Positions 11,373-22,245 of a stretch of DNA of 64,000 nucleotides are shown here, piece by piece. Each line of letters starts with the position of its first letter. Within the stretch, counting starts at the first letter, position 1. Below the pieces are notes generated by a model that was not told where the DNA came from, did no database searches, and saw only the letters and a list, made by a program, of their open reading frames with translations. The translations under genes and the position numbers were made by a program. The DNA is from Termitomyces sp. T153 (taxonomy: Eukaryota > Basidiomycota > Agaricomycetes > Agaricales > Lyophyllaceae), in contig JACKQL020000065.1 of NCBI GenBank assembly GCA_018296165.2, positions 186,001 through 250,000 of the forward strand. Direction: 5' to 3'.

Positions 11373-12303
11373 GTACTTGTGAGGGTAAGCCAAGGGAAGC
11401 AGTCCAAGCAAGTCTGAGGTGGTTTGTGGGAGTCTAAGACAAGATGCAAAGAAGGTTTGGGTTTGGGCAAAGACTCAGGTACAAGTCTGGAGGCAAATAC
11501 AGAGCATGTGGGGTAAGTGGAGGCCATGCAAGTGAAGGGAGTGGGGCTGGAGATTGATGGGGGATCAATTAATATTGATGAGTGCTGGGGCCAAGCATAT
11601 GGTGAGGTCTGGAGTTAATTATGAATGTATGAGGTCATAGAAGTATTGTCAGAGTTTGTAATAGAGTTAGAGTGAAAATGGACTCAGGCAACAATAAAGG
11701 AAATAGAGGCAGGTAAGACAAGACAGAGTTGAGACAAGACAGAGACAAGAATGAAATAGATTGAGAGAGAACACAAGACTAGAGATGGAAATAGAGACAA
11801 GACTGGAAAACATAACAGACACAGAACATAACAAGAGAATATTGGCAATATCAAGACTAGTGAAATGGATGTTACTCTATGACTTATATACTAACTACTG
11901 ATCATCCTCCAGCAATTGAGGGTGTGATGGCAGGGCTCATTGGAGCCACACAGGGTTGACAGGTGTTGGTTCTAATCAGATGGTGGGCCACATTGATATT
12001 CTGATGGGAACTGATGGGATGTGGTTCACCCCATAGCTATCAGGTTCTGGAGTAGCCAGGTAGTTCAAGGGAACAAGTTAGCAATGTGTGCCTGGGTCAG
12101 AAGAGATGTCAGAGGGGCCCACAGGGAACATGTTGGGGTTTGCCAGGAGGTTATTTGGGTTTGCCAAGGAAGCATTGGAGTTTGCCAGGGTGGGTGCCAT
12201 GGGTAAACAAAGGTTGTGGTGAGGTGAGGGGGTGTTTGGGGGGACTCCAGGGAAGCAGGGTGGCTCAGGAAGAGGTGTGGAGGTCTGGGAGTGGGTTGTG
12301 ACA
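11373..12303 (-). repeat. Family A LTR, minus orientation, 3'-truncated
   Basis: Read on the minus strand it starts TGTCACAACCC at 12303. It carries the family landmarks (TATATAAG near 11890, then the AGTCTTGATATT start box in altered form) and breaks off near 11373 before the CCTGACA end. Almost no CpG is left, so it is an old copy. Confidence 0.7.
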
Positions 12304-13244
12304 AAGATACTGTTGCTGCAGTGCTGACTAAGCATGGGATAGTATATCATCTAGATAGTAGACACATGATAAATGGTGTAGATCATAACAATGCTTTTTG
12401 TGAGGTTGTCTCTTAATAACCTAACTGCTATCATGTGTCAGCTTTGACAATCTTATTTTCACCTCTCATCTTGGAGGCAAGGCACTCAGCTGTTACAATG
12501 TTACAATTGACAATATCTACCTCCTCTATGTAATTGCTAAGGATGTGTCAGTAATGAAACACCTCAGTAGAGTAGACTTAGTAAATGAAATCAAGAAGAT
12601 AAAATATCTTAGGACAGTACATCGAACAGAAGCGTAAGGTCAGCTCATGAGATGTGAAGCAAAGGGCAAGTGTGGTAGCATCACAACCCGAGTGGGGAAA
12701 GCTTGCCACCACTACAAAAGAAATAAACCACATTGTGCAATAGACTCCATACATAGTGACAATCCACTCCAAGTTCGATGAATCATGATGCAGGATGATC
12801 GATGATCCTTCATAGACGAGTAAACAGGCTCTAGATGATTAAAAATATAGCTCTTTTGTCCAAACTATCGTGCACATGAGCGCATAGTACTCCCCATCTG
12901 CGTGCACGGAGGTCAACCTTGCTCCACTGTCTCGGATTGCGCTCTCTCGTTACATTCCTATCATCTCGATACACAAACACACTGCTTCACGACGCAGTAA
13001 GTCAGGCTAACGAACTAGGTAAGTGTGTGGCATTACTTATTACCAAATTGCATCAAACATTTCACGTTTCACACGCAGAAATCAACGGATCTTAAAATAG
13101 AAGGAATACGCTATAATTCTGACATTTTGAAACACCCAAAGGACATAGACAGGTCAGATAAATGGCAGCAGATCGTTTTACAGAAGTTTATAATTTGAGA
13201 TGCACATTTACGAATGCATGACACTGAAAATTGATTTCCATCCA
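12304..13244. other. Intergenic region, CWC22 3' side
   Basis: About 940 bp. The first 450 bp are AT-rich with no convincing reading frame. CpG becomes common again from about 12760, marking the border of host DNA. I see no RNA gene. The last part should hold the CWC22 3' UTR. Confidence 0.5.
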
Positions 13245-16239
13245 TCATCTTCGGCGTTGATAGCCATTATCTCTTTCCCTCTCAGCCCCGTAGCCACCCC
13301 GCCGGCCTTTGTCATCCCTCCTAGGCGGACTCCTCCTCCTCTCCCGTTCTCTATCATACGTGTTTGGCGGCAGAGCTCCGTTCCTCTCCCTCGGGTGCTC
13401 CCTCCTACCATCTCCATGCCCAGTAGGCGACTTCGACCGACGCGCGTTTCTACTCATATGCGGCGGAGGGGAACGTTCTCTTGACGTCGAACGTTCCGAA
13501 CGACGACCCGCAGGGGCACGGCGGTCACGCTCTCGGCGATCAAGTGATGGTTCCCGTCGGGTGGGAATGCCGCTGCCATTTGAGCGGCGAGTATCTCGTG
13601 GCGGCGAGTCGTAGCGCAATGGGGCATCCCTTCTGTCATACTTAGAGGGAGGAACACCCCGAGGAGGGGGAGAAGGAGAGCGAGGCGGGATCGAAGGTCG
13701 GCGCCGAGAATCTCGGGGCGGAGGAGACTTGGAATCGTAACGTCTGTGTCTTGGTTCAGGGGACCGAGGATCGTGATGCCTGTGCTTAGGCGGGGGAGAC
13801 CTGGAGTCATCACGTCCATGACGTGGTGGTGGCGACCTGGATTCCCTGTGTCTCGGTGGGGGAGACCTAGAAATATCACGACCACGCCGACGAGGAGGAC
13901 TGGATGAATAGCGGCGGCGACGGTCACGAGCAGACGCGTTGGACTCGGAGCCTGAGCTTGAGGTAGTGTCAGAATCCGAATCGCTGTCGGAGGAGTCGGA
14001 GTCGGAGGAGTCTGAAGAGGAAGACTCGGCTTCGAGCATGGCCCGTCGTTGCTCCATGATAAGTCGTGGTGCATTCTACGAAATCAATGTAGAAATTTCT
14101 TCAGGGACAGAACCTCACGAACGTACCTTTAGATACTCTCTCATATCTTCTGTGATAATACCCAAACCAATGCTGGTGAAGTAATTGATCGCAAACCTAG
14201 TGTTCTTGGGCACATCAATAGGGAACATGCCCTCGCAATTGCGTTTGATCTCTGGGTCCTTGAACCGTTCTGCTAATGCCTTGAGCCCCATACTCTCCAT
14301 CATCTCATTCATGAGGATCTTGATGAAGATACGACTGCTAGATGTCGTGTCGTCTTCGTTAAGCTTCACACATTCAAAGACAACCCATGAAATTGAATCT
14401 GTTGAGAAGAGATGCCCGAAGAAGCGCGCGATATTGCGCAGGCGGTTCGTCTCATAACGATGGATCGTGGTGTAGTAGTTGCCAAAGGCATTTTCGAAGC
14501 ACTCGGTCCAGACACGGTTGAGCTTGCTCAGACGTTCACCGATAAGACCATAGAAGGTAGAATACGACCGCTCTTGAGAGCAACATTCGATGATCATGTT
14601 GACCAACTCGATCTAATATTTAGCATTGATAAGTTCTCTGTGCAGGTATATGTCTGATTTTGTACATACCTCTTGACCCTCATCGATCTGGACTTTGAGT
14701 AATTTGTGGACAGCTTCTTCGTAGTTAAGAGCATTCATTATCGTCAGATAAATCACGCGTCGAAGATTGACTAGGTTCGTCTCTGTGCGGTCTTCAATGC
14801 CTTCCTTAGTTTCAGCCACTACGATACAAACTTAGCCAGGTGTACACAATTAGAGCGAATGAGAAATACCTTCGTCCTCGTCCTCGTCCTCGTCACTGGA
14901 TTCCTCTTCAGATCCAGATTCCTCATCAGAATCCTCGCCGAGGATCTCAGCTTTAATCGACTTGTATCTTTCCTCGTTTTCTCCATAGTCGGGGTCGAAC
15001 TTGAAGATATCTGAGCACTCAATTAGTTCTCTGAAACACAGTAAGATGATGTCGACACGTACTGAGTCCTTCCTGCACTTGCATATCATCTTCGAGTTCA
15101 ATCTGATGAGTAATTTGTTCATCCTCGTCAACCAAGTCCAAGCCTTCTGGCATAATTGGGTTGTCTTTGAACTTGTCTTTCCGCACCTGCATCAACACTT
15201 CGATCATGTATTGTACACGCTGGCTGATGGCGCCTTCGTTCAGTACAGTGCGGAAACGCTCAAAGACAAAGGTTGTGCCTTTTGGAGAGTTTTCTGTAAG
15301 GAAAGCGCCGACTTCACGCATAAAACTGACGGCAATTTCGATAGAGTCATCTGTGGGGTGCTCAAGGAGAAGCATAAAGATCTGTAGGGCGACAATTGGG
15401 GGTGCGACAGCTTGATTGACGAGATGAGCAAGGAATGTGGTGGAGGAGTTGCAGACGATCTAGAATAACATTCAGCTTGTTAAATATGATAAGTGGATAA
15501 TTACGACGTACCTTGTCATTTCGTTTGAAAGAGCGCCGGAACTGACTGATCAGTCGCATCAGTACCAGTTCCCCAACTTGTGGCAATTTTGTGTTGATGA
15601 TTGCCACGAGTGCGGCGAATACAGGCGTGAAGGGCAAACTGGCCGCCTGTGCTTTCATGACACTTCTCGCGAAAAGCCCACGGCCACGAACGAGGTTCTC
15701 CGAGAAGAGTTCGGGCACGACCTGTTTGATATTGACGATGTTGACTCGATTGACGATACCCGTGATAGATTTGCGGAGAGCGTCCCAAGCCATGCGCTGA
15801 TATTCTGGACTACTCTTGTCTTTAGCAGCGGCTTCCTGCATGGCACGTAGTCTTGCAGGCGGCATGTATACACCACCAGACCTCGAACCTATCAGCTTCG
15901 CAAATTCGGCCTGGGCGTCGAACTCCTTCTCTTTGGGGTTGTCGGTCTTTTCTAGCTCTGCAGCTGCAGCACGAGCCGCAAGCTGACGTTCTCGCTCAGC
16001 CTTGCGTTGAGGGTCGGCATCAACGACCCTTGGACGTTCCAAAAGCCCATTTGAGGGTGGTGAATGGGACCTCCTTCGTGATGTAGGCGGTGCACCGTCA
16101 TTTTTGAGCGAAGGAGAACGAGACCTGACGAAGAGTGAGCGCCGCCGACACGATGAACACAGACCCCGGACACAAACCGTTTCCTCTTGTTGAGAGCACC
16201 GTCAGTGTCAACTGGGGCAGGCATCACTGCAACCGACAT
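13245..16239 (-). CDS. CWC22: Pre-mRNA-splicing factor CWC22
   Basis: Seven exons on the minus strand: 16239-16178, 16124-15512, 15459-15063, 15010-14870, 14818-14670, 14612-14127 and 14075-13245. Introns are 51-57 bp with GT...AG borders. The sum is 2679 nt, 892 residues plus stop, close to the ~900 of human CWC22. Order of domains: a short N-terminus with RS dipeptides, a MIF4G domain (starting near AWDALRKSITGIVNRVNIVN and GRGLFARSVMKAQ), an acidic linker (EDSDEESGSEEESSDEDEDE), an MA3 domain (CSQERSYSTFYGLIGERLSK, FINVG-free, through EYLK), and a long C-terminal RS/SP-rich tail after SSSDSSDSDSSDSDSD. CWC22 is a spliceosome protein that in animals escorts eIF4A3 for exon-junction-complex loading. 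An alternative upstream ATG at 16323 would add 28 residues. No stop interrupts the exons. Confidence 0.95.
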
Positions 16240-16563
16240 ATTCGAGTCCGTCGCCGTTGTCGGAACAAGTTCAAGAGGATGGTGTTTGATCGTATTTGCA
16301 CATTCGATTCTGCTTGATGGCAAAAAAATATTTATACCAAGTTATCTCCATCGTTCCTTCCCCAGTTACTATTAGTACCCGCGCTTGAGTCTGCATCGAC
16401 ATCGTTCTTCCTTGTTTATGTTTCGAGCTAAATTACGTGTGTGATGGACACTGTATCATGAGAGTATGGACACGCCGATTCGGTTCGCTATTTCACAGAC
16501 GCCGTAATCACATGAGCACTCGATACCTTCCAAGTACATTTACGACGTCGCTGAGCAAGAGCG
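16240..16563. promoter_or_regulatory. Shared divergent promoter region, CWC22 / LACTB2-like
   Basis: 324 bp separate the two start codons, which point away from each other, so both promoters must lie here. A TTTATACC stretch near 16331 may act as a weak TATA element toward either side. No transposon sequence is present. Confidence 0.6.
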
Positions 16564-17784
16564 CGATGGATCAGCTCGAAGTACTCCCGTCAGTGTCTCG
16601 AGTAAGTAGGCTGCAATCATCTGGGTGGTCGTTCTTAAAGTACCTCGTTAGCTGAGTGATCAAGTCGTCCGGATCCTAGGCCAAGTACGTTTCCCAACTC
16701 AGCCTTTAACTTACCGTTAACTCTTATACCAGAACCCAGGAAAGTTCACTCTTCAAGGCATGTTTTTCGCTGTCTCTTCGATAACAATTTTGACATATTT
16801 TCTTCCTGAACAGGCACGAATACGTATATCATTGGCAAGACAAACCCATATACGCTCATTGACACTGCCGAAGGCCGTGAAGAATACATACCTATTCTTG
16901 AATCTGCCCTAAAAGAGACTGTCAAATCGCCCAACCCTACCCAGCCGGATGTCTCTGACATCATTATATCTCATTGGCACCCAGACCACATTGGTGGTCT
17001 GCCAGCCGTCCTAATTCTCCTCCAAAGATTGTGGAAAGAGCGTAACTCTACGCTGCCTTACAAGCCTCCACGTTTGCACAAGCACCCTACCCGTCCTAAT
17101 GACCCTCACCAAGCCCACGAAGCAAAGAGCGACATTTCATCCATACTCAGCAAGCTCTCGCCCGAACTCTACACACCCTCTCCGTACGGTGAGGTGTTCC
17201 ACGACCTTTATGACTCCCAAATTCTTCTTCCTTCCGGCCTTCGCGTCCTCCACACTCCCGGCCATACAACCGACTCCGTTGCTTTGTATGTCCCCCAGGA
17301 CCGTGTCCTCTATACCGCCGACACAGTACTCGGCCATGGAACCTCAGTGTTTGAGGACCTCTCTACCTATCTCACCAGCCTCACGAAGATGCTAAACTTC
17401 AACGAAGGGGATGGATACACCTCCCTTTACCCCGGACACGGTCCCGTAGTTCCGAAAGGCAAGGAACTAATTGACGGATATATCAGACACCGTCTTGAAC
17501 GCGAGGCACAAATTCTCAATGTTCTGCGCAACCCTCCCCCTACTGTCCTAGACGCACCCGTCGCAACTGCGAATTGGACAACATGGACCATCGTCACGAC
17601 ACTCTATGCTGCTTACCCGGAGTCCCTCTGGCTCCCTGCTGCTCGTGGTGTAGATCTGCACTTGAAGAAATTGGAGAAGGATGGCATTGTGAGGCGTGTT
17701 ACGGGAGAGTTGCAGCATACGAGTTGGGAGCTTGCTGACATGTTGCCGTCAACTTCACCAGTTGACAGGAACAGTTTACTTTGA
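16564..17784 (+). CDS. Metallo-beta-lactamase-fold hydrolase, LACTB2 type
   Basis: Four exons: 16564-16599, 16652-16684, 16733-16757 and 16814-17784, together 1065 nt or 354 residues. Exon joins give MDQLEVLPSVSR, LSDQVVRILGQ, NPGKFTLQG and TNTYIIGKTNPYTLID, the usual N-terminus of LACTB2 proteins. The metal site HWHPDHIGG (HxHxDH) is intact; later ligands fit HTPGHT, TADTVLGHGT and YPGHGP. The C-terminus (about 100 residues) has the winged-helix-like tail typical of the group. The third intron uses GC rather than GT as donor (16758, GCATGT). Mammalian LACTB2 is a mitochondrial RNase; some fungal relatives act as thioesterases beside polyketide synthases, but none is nearby, so a housekeeping role is more likely. 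Confidence 0.92.
16758..16813 (+). other. GC-AG intron in the LACTB2-like gene
   Basis: Exon 3 ends CTTCAAG, the intron begins GCATGT and ends CTGAACAG. Only this pair keeps the conserved LQG-TNTY reading frame; there is no GT in the right phase. The other two introns are ordinary GT-AG. Confidence 0.75.
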
Positions 17785-18098
17785 TCACCACCGTCGGGAG
17801 TCAGGTCTGTTAATTTCTCGCTCCGGGTGCTTTTATATTGTATTACCTTCATGTAGGACTACCTATAAGTATCCAACTCAAAGGGCGGCTATACTGCCCA
17901 TCGCACAAGCTTTTCGGGAACCGTTAACCTTTTTTTCAAAAAAAAAAAAAAGACGAATCTTTTGTGAAGGACCGTACCGGGTACCCAGATTAGAATGGGA
18001 TAAGTTTATCTGCAAGGCACGGGGCCGTTGCGAGCACGGCATATCTGAGATCTAGACCGCAAGTAATCAAATATAAGTAATTAAGCTAGATTCATCCG
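17785..18098. other. Intergenic region between convergent genes
   Basis: 314 bp, CpG-containing, with no reading frame of note. A T7-C-A15 run at 17930-17952 may be a slippage tract or the remains of a poly(A) insertion. The 3' UTRs of both flanking genes should meet here. Confidence 0.5.
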
Positions 18099-19075
18099 TC
18101 AAGGGCGTTGAGTTAACTGTGCAGCCACTGGAAGTAGCTCCGTTTGGAAAGCATCAACCATGACCTCCATGCTACGATTGAGGATATCCAAATCGGTCTC
18201 GTCGATGAGTTTGAGAAGATCTAAAAATCGCACACATCTCAACTCCTTTCTACTAATTACAGCCAGAGTTGCAACGTGCCTTGGATGACCTTTCCGACTT
18301 GTAGCCCAACTGCAGTCCTCACTGTAGGAAGCTTGAATACATGTTCACAATACACGAGCTGCGAAAGTCATGGACCCACCAGATTCATGCACCGTGACAA
18401 GTTCTGTAATGGCAAGAGCAGCGTTGACCCTAACTGGAAGTTCGGGATCATCTAAAGCGGCAGCGACAGCCCGGAAGTTAGCATTGAGGTGCTGTGAGAT
18501 AAGACAGGCGAATCGAAATCGATTTTCAGCTGGGGGGCCAGAAAGTCATCACATCACGGACCTCTTCATTCGACCAGACCAAACCAGACTTCGTTACAGT
18601 CCCGACAACCTCACACGCCTGTCATGAAAAGGTATCAAAAGTCAGCCACAAAACTGAGGAAGTAGAATGACATACGATGGCCATGAGGCAAGGTTCTGGG
18701 CTAGTGAATTCGGGGGTGACGAACTGAAGCACGAACGCCTCGACGTTGTTGCCCTTGACGTCGGGGTGACGCATCATCTACGATGCCAGTGCTGCCGTCA
18801 TGTTAAGAGCACCGAATCTCTGTGAGGGAGCCGAGTTTCTGAAGGTGATGTTAAGCTATTGGGAAAGATAGAGGGGGTGAAACGTACGATCGAAGGACAG
18901 TATTGATAAAGCCAAGAATGGGCATGAAGGTAGACTTAGTCCTATTGCTTGCGAGCGAGAAGAGGAAGGTTGTCGCGGCTGAGACGGGCGTGGCAAAGCT
19001 CTCATATTCATCTATGCTTGTGGGCTGAGATATGGCCACTGGAACCAAGAATGTAACATACCGAAACTTACGCAA
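18099..19075 (-). pseudogene. Importin-7/Nmd5-type nuclear import receptor, internal fragment
   Basis: Minus-strand exons spell importin-beta HEAT-repeat sequence: SIDEYESFATPVSAATTFLF, FINTVLRSY, GALNMTAALASMMRHPDVKG, NNVEAFVLQFVTPEFTSPEP, AVAAALDDPELPVRVNAALA and ETDLDILNRSMEVMVDAFQT. Short GT-AG introns (for example near 18205-18255 and 18620-18672) restore the frame each time. Full Nmd5/importin-7 proteins have about 1000 residues; this piece covers perhaps 250 from the middle. It stops right after QLTQRP (TGA at 18099-18101), where relatives go on, and no N-terminal importin domain is seen upstream. It reads as a duplicated, both-end-truncated gene. Its exons are open, so expression of a fragment is possible. 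Confidence 0.75.
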
Positions 19076-19236
19076 AACGACAAAAGGAACAATCTTTCAC
19101 GGTGATTACACTACACGATTCTCAATGTTCAGTCTGTACAATCAACTAGTTTTTCTTTCTCTTGTTCGATTTATCCGCCTGTGGTATATGAGAAAAGTGA
19201 AGAAATATAAGTGAAAAGAGAACTGACCTTCCAGCA

Positions 19237-19772
19237 ATGATGGTTGTCGTAGATCCCCTCCTCCCCATCAATCTACCTAATCACCTTCACACTCCGAGAG
19301 ACCCAGACACACTTGATTCAGCCAGTACGTTTGTTCTCCTTTACTTGACTGAAGCATTACTCACTGCTGGCAAGGCGTTCAACAAATATCCCATCGCTTT
19401 GAGTTCCCTTCGAAAGTGCGTCCCCTCATGCTTCTCCCACAAATGAGCTACGAACTTCGTGGCGTGAATGTCTGCGCCAGATCAGATGCACATGTTGGTG
19501 TTGCGCTGGATGGAGGCCTAAAGATTGAATTGAAAGATACTCAAAACAAAAGACCGTATGCAAATCTGTTGGCTTTTCTCCAGCTCAAGGACAGGGTACC
19601 CTTTGAGTTGAGACTTTCTTGGGTGAAGAACAGGGCATTTCATTGGGATTGTGAAGGAGTTGGCTTGCCTTGGCATATTGACAGTGTAGACAATGCTATG
19701 GGGTCCTCTGAAGAATTAGAACTTGGAATATTAACCCAGAGCTCAGACAATCATAAGAGTGAGTTTGGGTGA
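19237..19772 (+). CDS. Unidentified two-exon gene, C-terminus possibly replaced
   Basis: Exons 19237-19324 and 19375-19772 are joined by a 50 bp intron (GTACGT...CAAG) and give 161 residues. The product begins MMVVVDPLLPINLPNHLHTP. I recognise no domain. Up to about 19575 the codons contain CpG and look like host coding sequence (RFEFPSKVRPLMLLPQMSYE, then ELRGVNVCARSDAHVGVALD). The remainder drifts into repeat-like sequence rich in TTGGG/GAACCC, so the original C-terminus may have been lost to an insertion. It faces the importin fragment head to head. Confidence 0.45.
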
Positions 19773-19774
19773 AC

Positions 19775-20261
19775 CCAGGGGTCATAAGGAAGAGATAGAG
19801 CTTGGGTGAGCCCAAAGCTCATCAATGGTGGTCTTTGACACACAGAAGAGATGGTGCTATTCCCAAGGCACCTTACAGGTGTACATCAACCCCCATGCCT
19901 TAAGGTCACTCAGCAAAGGAGGAAATTTGAGAGTTGGGGTTCCCAAACCTAAAACTTGAGAGGAAGTGTGAGTGAGTTTGGATGAACCCTTGGGAACCCA
20001 AAACTTGAGAGGAAGTGTGAGTGACTTGATGAACCCTTGGGAACCCAAAACATGAGAGGAAGCAAGCAAGTTTGGATGAATCCAGAACCTGTGAGGGAAG
20101 GATAGAGCTTGGGGAAACTGAGCTCAAGTCCAGTCCTACTTTGATGGAGTTTGATGATTATGTAATTCATCCATGGGAAACACAATGAGCATTGAGTGAG
20201 TGGGAGTGGGGGTGATCTGTGAGCAATATAATAGAAAAATAGATCTACAAGGAAGTGTTGA
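19775..20261. repeat. Minisatellite and repeat-like DNA
   Basis: Three imperfect tandem copies of a unit of about 50 bp (AACTTGAGAGGAAGTGTGAG ... CCCTTGGGAACCCAA) lie at about 19945-20092. Weaker relatives (GGTGAACCCAGGGGTCATAA) extend back to 19740. No gene is seen. Confidence 0.65.
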
Positions 20262-20550
20262 TGTGCTCCTATGCCACCTAGTGCCATGCAGGAAACCTAA
20301 AAAGAGGACCTAACACTAGTCACTAGATAGGGTAGCTGGCAATAGGAAGTTAGTAATGAGGGCGAGTCAGTAACCATCCCAGAGAGTGAGAGCTAATGGG
20401 TGCTGAGTGAAGGAGAAGTGCAAAGAGTTGCTATTGCTAGTCCAAGTCACTTGATGGTAATGTAGGGTCACTAAATAAAGAAAGGGAAAATGGATGAAGA
20501 CAAAAAGGGTTGCTAAGAAAGAGCAAACTAAGCAGTGAAAGGGGAGTTGG
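20262..20550 (-). repeat. E1-type LTR fragment, right part
   Basis: The reverse complement matches the last ~290 bases of the E1 LTR, starting with its terminal TGATGTGCTCC at 20262. Homology weakens toward 20550, where a family A LTR begins. Confidence 0.75.
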
Positions 20551-20554
20551 GTGT

Positions 20555-21687
20555 CATGACCCACTCCTGCACCTCCAGACCTTCCCCCAGGACACCCTGC
20601 CTCCTCAGAACACTCCCTGTCATGACCCACTCCTTGGACCCCCAACATCATTCCCAGCCTGCTCACTTCCCTGCAGTCCCTCTCCCAATGCCTTGTCAAA
20701 ACCCCCAACCATTGAACACCCTTCATGGCCACCCTGGGTAACTCTGACGCTTCTCTGGCAAACCCTGACAGCCCCCTGGCCAACTCCAACACCTTCTCTG
20801 CAGCTGTCAACGCTTCCCCTGACTCCCCTGAGCCCCTGGAACCCTCACAACTGTTCCTAACTCTGGCGCACATCACCAATTCATCTTCCTGGTTCACCTG
20901 ACCTATTCTGGAGCATCATGATGACCCTGGAGTGGCCTGCATCCCCAACTGATCCCATCAGAATACTGCTGTGGCCTGCCCCTTGATCATACCCAACACC
21001 CACCAACTCTGCATAGCTCCATTGAGCCCTGCCGCCATATCTGCTGTCCCCTGGAGCTATCCAGTAGTCAGTATATAAGTTGTAGAGTAGCTCCTCATAC
21101 TCTAGTCTTGATATTGCATTAACTGGTTACTTGTGTCTCATGTCTCTTTCTGTCTCTATTTCTATTTTTAGTCTCAAATCTATCTCTTTTCTCAGTCTCA
21201 TCTCATCTTGCCTCCATCTTGTCTTGATTGTCTCTATTTCCTTTGTTTCTCTAAGTTCTTTTCATCTCTGACATCAGTACAAACCCCATGCACACACTAT
21301 GACCCCCAAACATTCTTACAACAACTCCGGGCCTTGCCCTTCACTCAGCCCTGGAGCCCATCAAGTCTTGATTGATCACCTGTCAAACTCTGGCTCCACC
21401 TCCATCACTTGTAAAGCCTCCGCTTGCCCTCACAATCTATTTGCATGCCTACAAACTTGTTCCTGACACCCACCCAAGCCCAATGTCTAATATACTTGGT
21501 CTTAGACTTCCTCAGACCACTCTGGACTTGCTTGGACCACTTCTCTTAGCTTCCCCTCACAAGTCCCTATAGTCTGCCACCAACCCTGGAGTGCTAGGTT
21601 ATAAGCGCAGGACATTGTGTCCACCTAATGAGAACTCACCCAGTGTAGCTGAGCCCCCATAATCAGTGGAATATGACATTGGGAAGA
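20555..21687 (+). repeat. Family A LTR with a doubled 5' end
   Basis: TGTCATGACCCACTCC occurs at about 20556 and again at 20618, so a short LTR start is followed by a nearly full LTR. The full part has the TATATAAG box near 21072 and the CTAGTCTTGATATTGC start box near 21100, and ends in altered form (GAATATGACAT) near 21687. It interrupts the minus-strand E1-type LTR, whose other piece resumes at 21715. Confidence 0.75.
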
Positions 21688-21714
21688 GAAATGGGGGAGT
21701 GATGATAAAGAGAC

Positions 21715-21792
21715 TGGCAGGGGGACAAATGTAAACTAGTCACTAGCCATAGTTGCCAGTGTCACTAAGTCAAGATAAATGCTCAGGGCACC
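21715..21792 (-). repeat. E1-type LTR fragment, left part
   Basis: ATGTAAACTAGTCACTAGCC and the bases after it match the E1 LTR just beyond where 20262-20550 stops. The two pieces were therefore one LTR, split by the family A LTR. Element Ba starts directly after GGCACC at 21793. Confidence 0.65.
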
Positions 21793-22139
21793 TGTCAGAG
21801 GACTTCCATTTCTGACCTCCACAACCTATTCCAGTGCTTCCGCAGCTTGTTTGACATCTCCGGAGCTCATTCCAGAACCCCAGATATCTTGTATTACCTC
21901 AGCAATCATTGTCCTAGGATTAGGACTAGCTCTGGCCTCCTGTACAGTAGTTTCCATGCCTCCACCACCTGCTGATGCACTGCACCAAGCAGTGGGGATC
22001 CTAGACTTGTTCTCTTTGGATTCCCTTCTGCTAGGTGATTAGTTACTGATTGTATTGTCATCTACTCTGCTAATATACTTTGGAATCCCCTCTGCTAGCT
22101 GCATGACTCCAATCCACTGCCCCTGAGGTTGCCCTTACA
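21793..22139 (+). repeat. Ba 5' LTR (347 bp)
   Basis: It begins TGTCAGAGGACTTCC and ends GCCCTTACA. The AGACTTGTTCT start box is at 22003-22013. It is close to both B1 LTRs. Confidence 0.8.
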
Positions 22140-22141
22140 GC

Positions 22142-22152
22142 AGAACAAGCCT
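22142..22152 (+). other. Ba self-primer binding site
   Basis: AGAACAAGCCT lies two bases inside the LTR and is complementary at 10 of 11 positions to AGACTTGTTCT in the LTR at 22003-22013. The B1 copy matches at 11 of 11. Confidence 0.6.
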
Positions 22153-22245
22153 TCTAAAACTGGTCTGGAAGCCTCTCCTAGCCACAAGGAACCTCTGAGC
22201 TGCTATCCATTGCTTCCCCACCAGGATTAAGCACTGCAGAGTTCT

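Noticed and set aside
13309..13614. Plus-strand ORF opposite the CWC22 tail
   Set aside because: Shadow of the RS-rich exon, whose simple codon use keeps other frames open.
16437..16655. ORF starting at 16437 as the N-terminus of the LACTB2-like gene
   Set aside because: It reads the exon 1 codons in frame but runs into intron 1, and the family start MDQLEVLP fits the ATG at 16564.
17930..17952. Poly(A)-tailed processed gene after the LACTB2-like stop
   Set aside because: The gene has introns and no target duplication is visible; the T7CA15 run is better treated as low-complexity sequence.
20367..20897. Minus-strand ORF of 176 codons
   Set aside because: Lies across E1-type and family A LTR sequence; family A LTRs produce similar frames everywhere (for example 39595, 62086).
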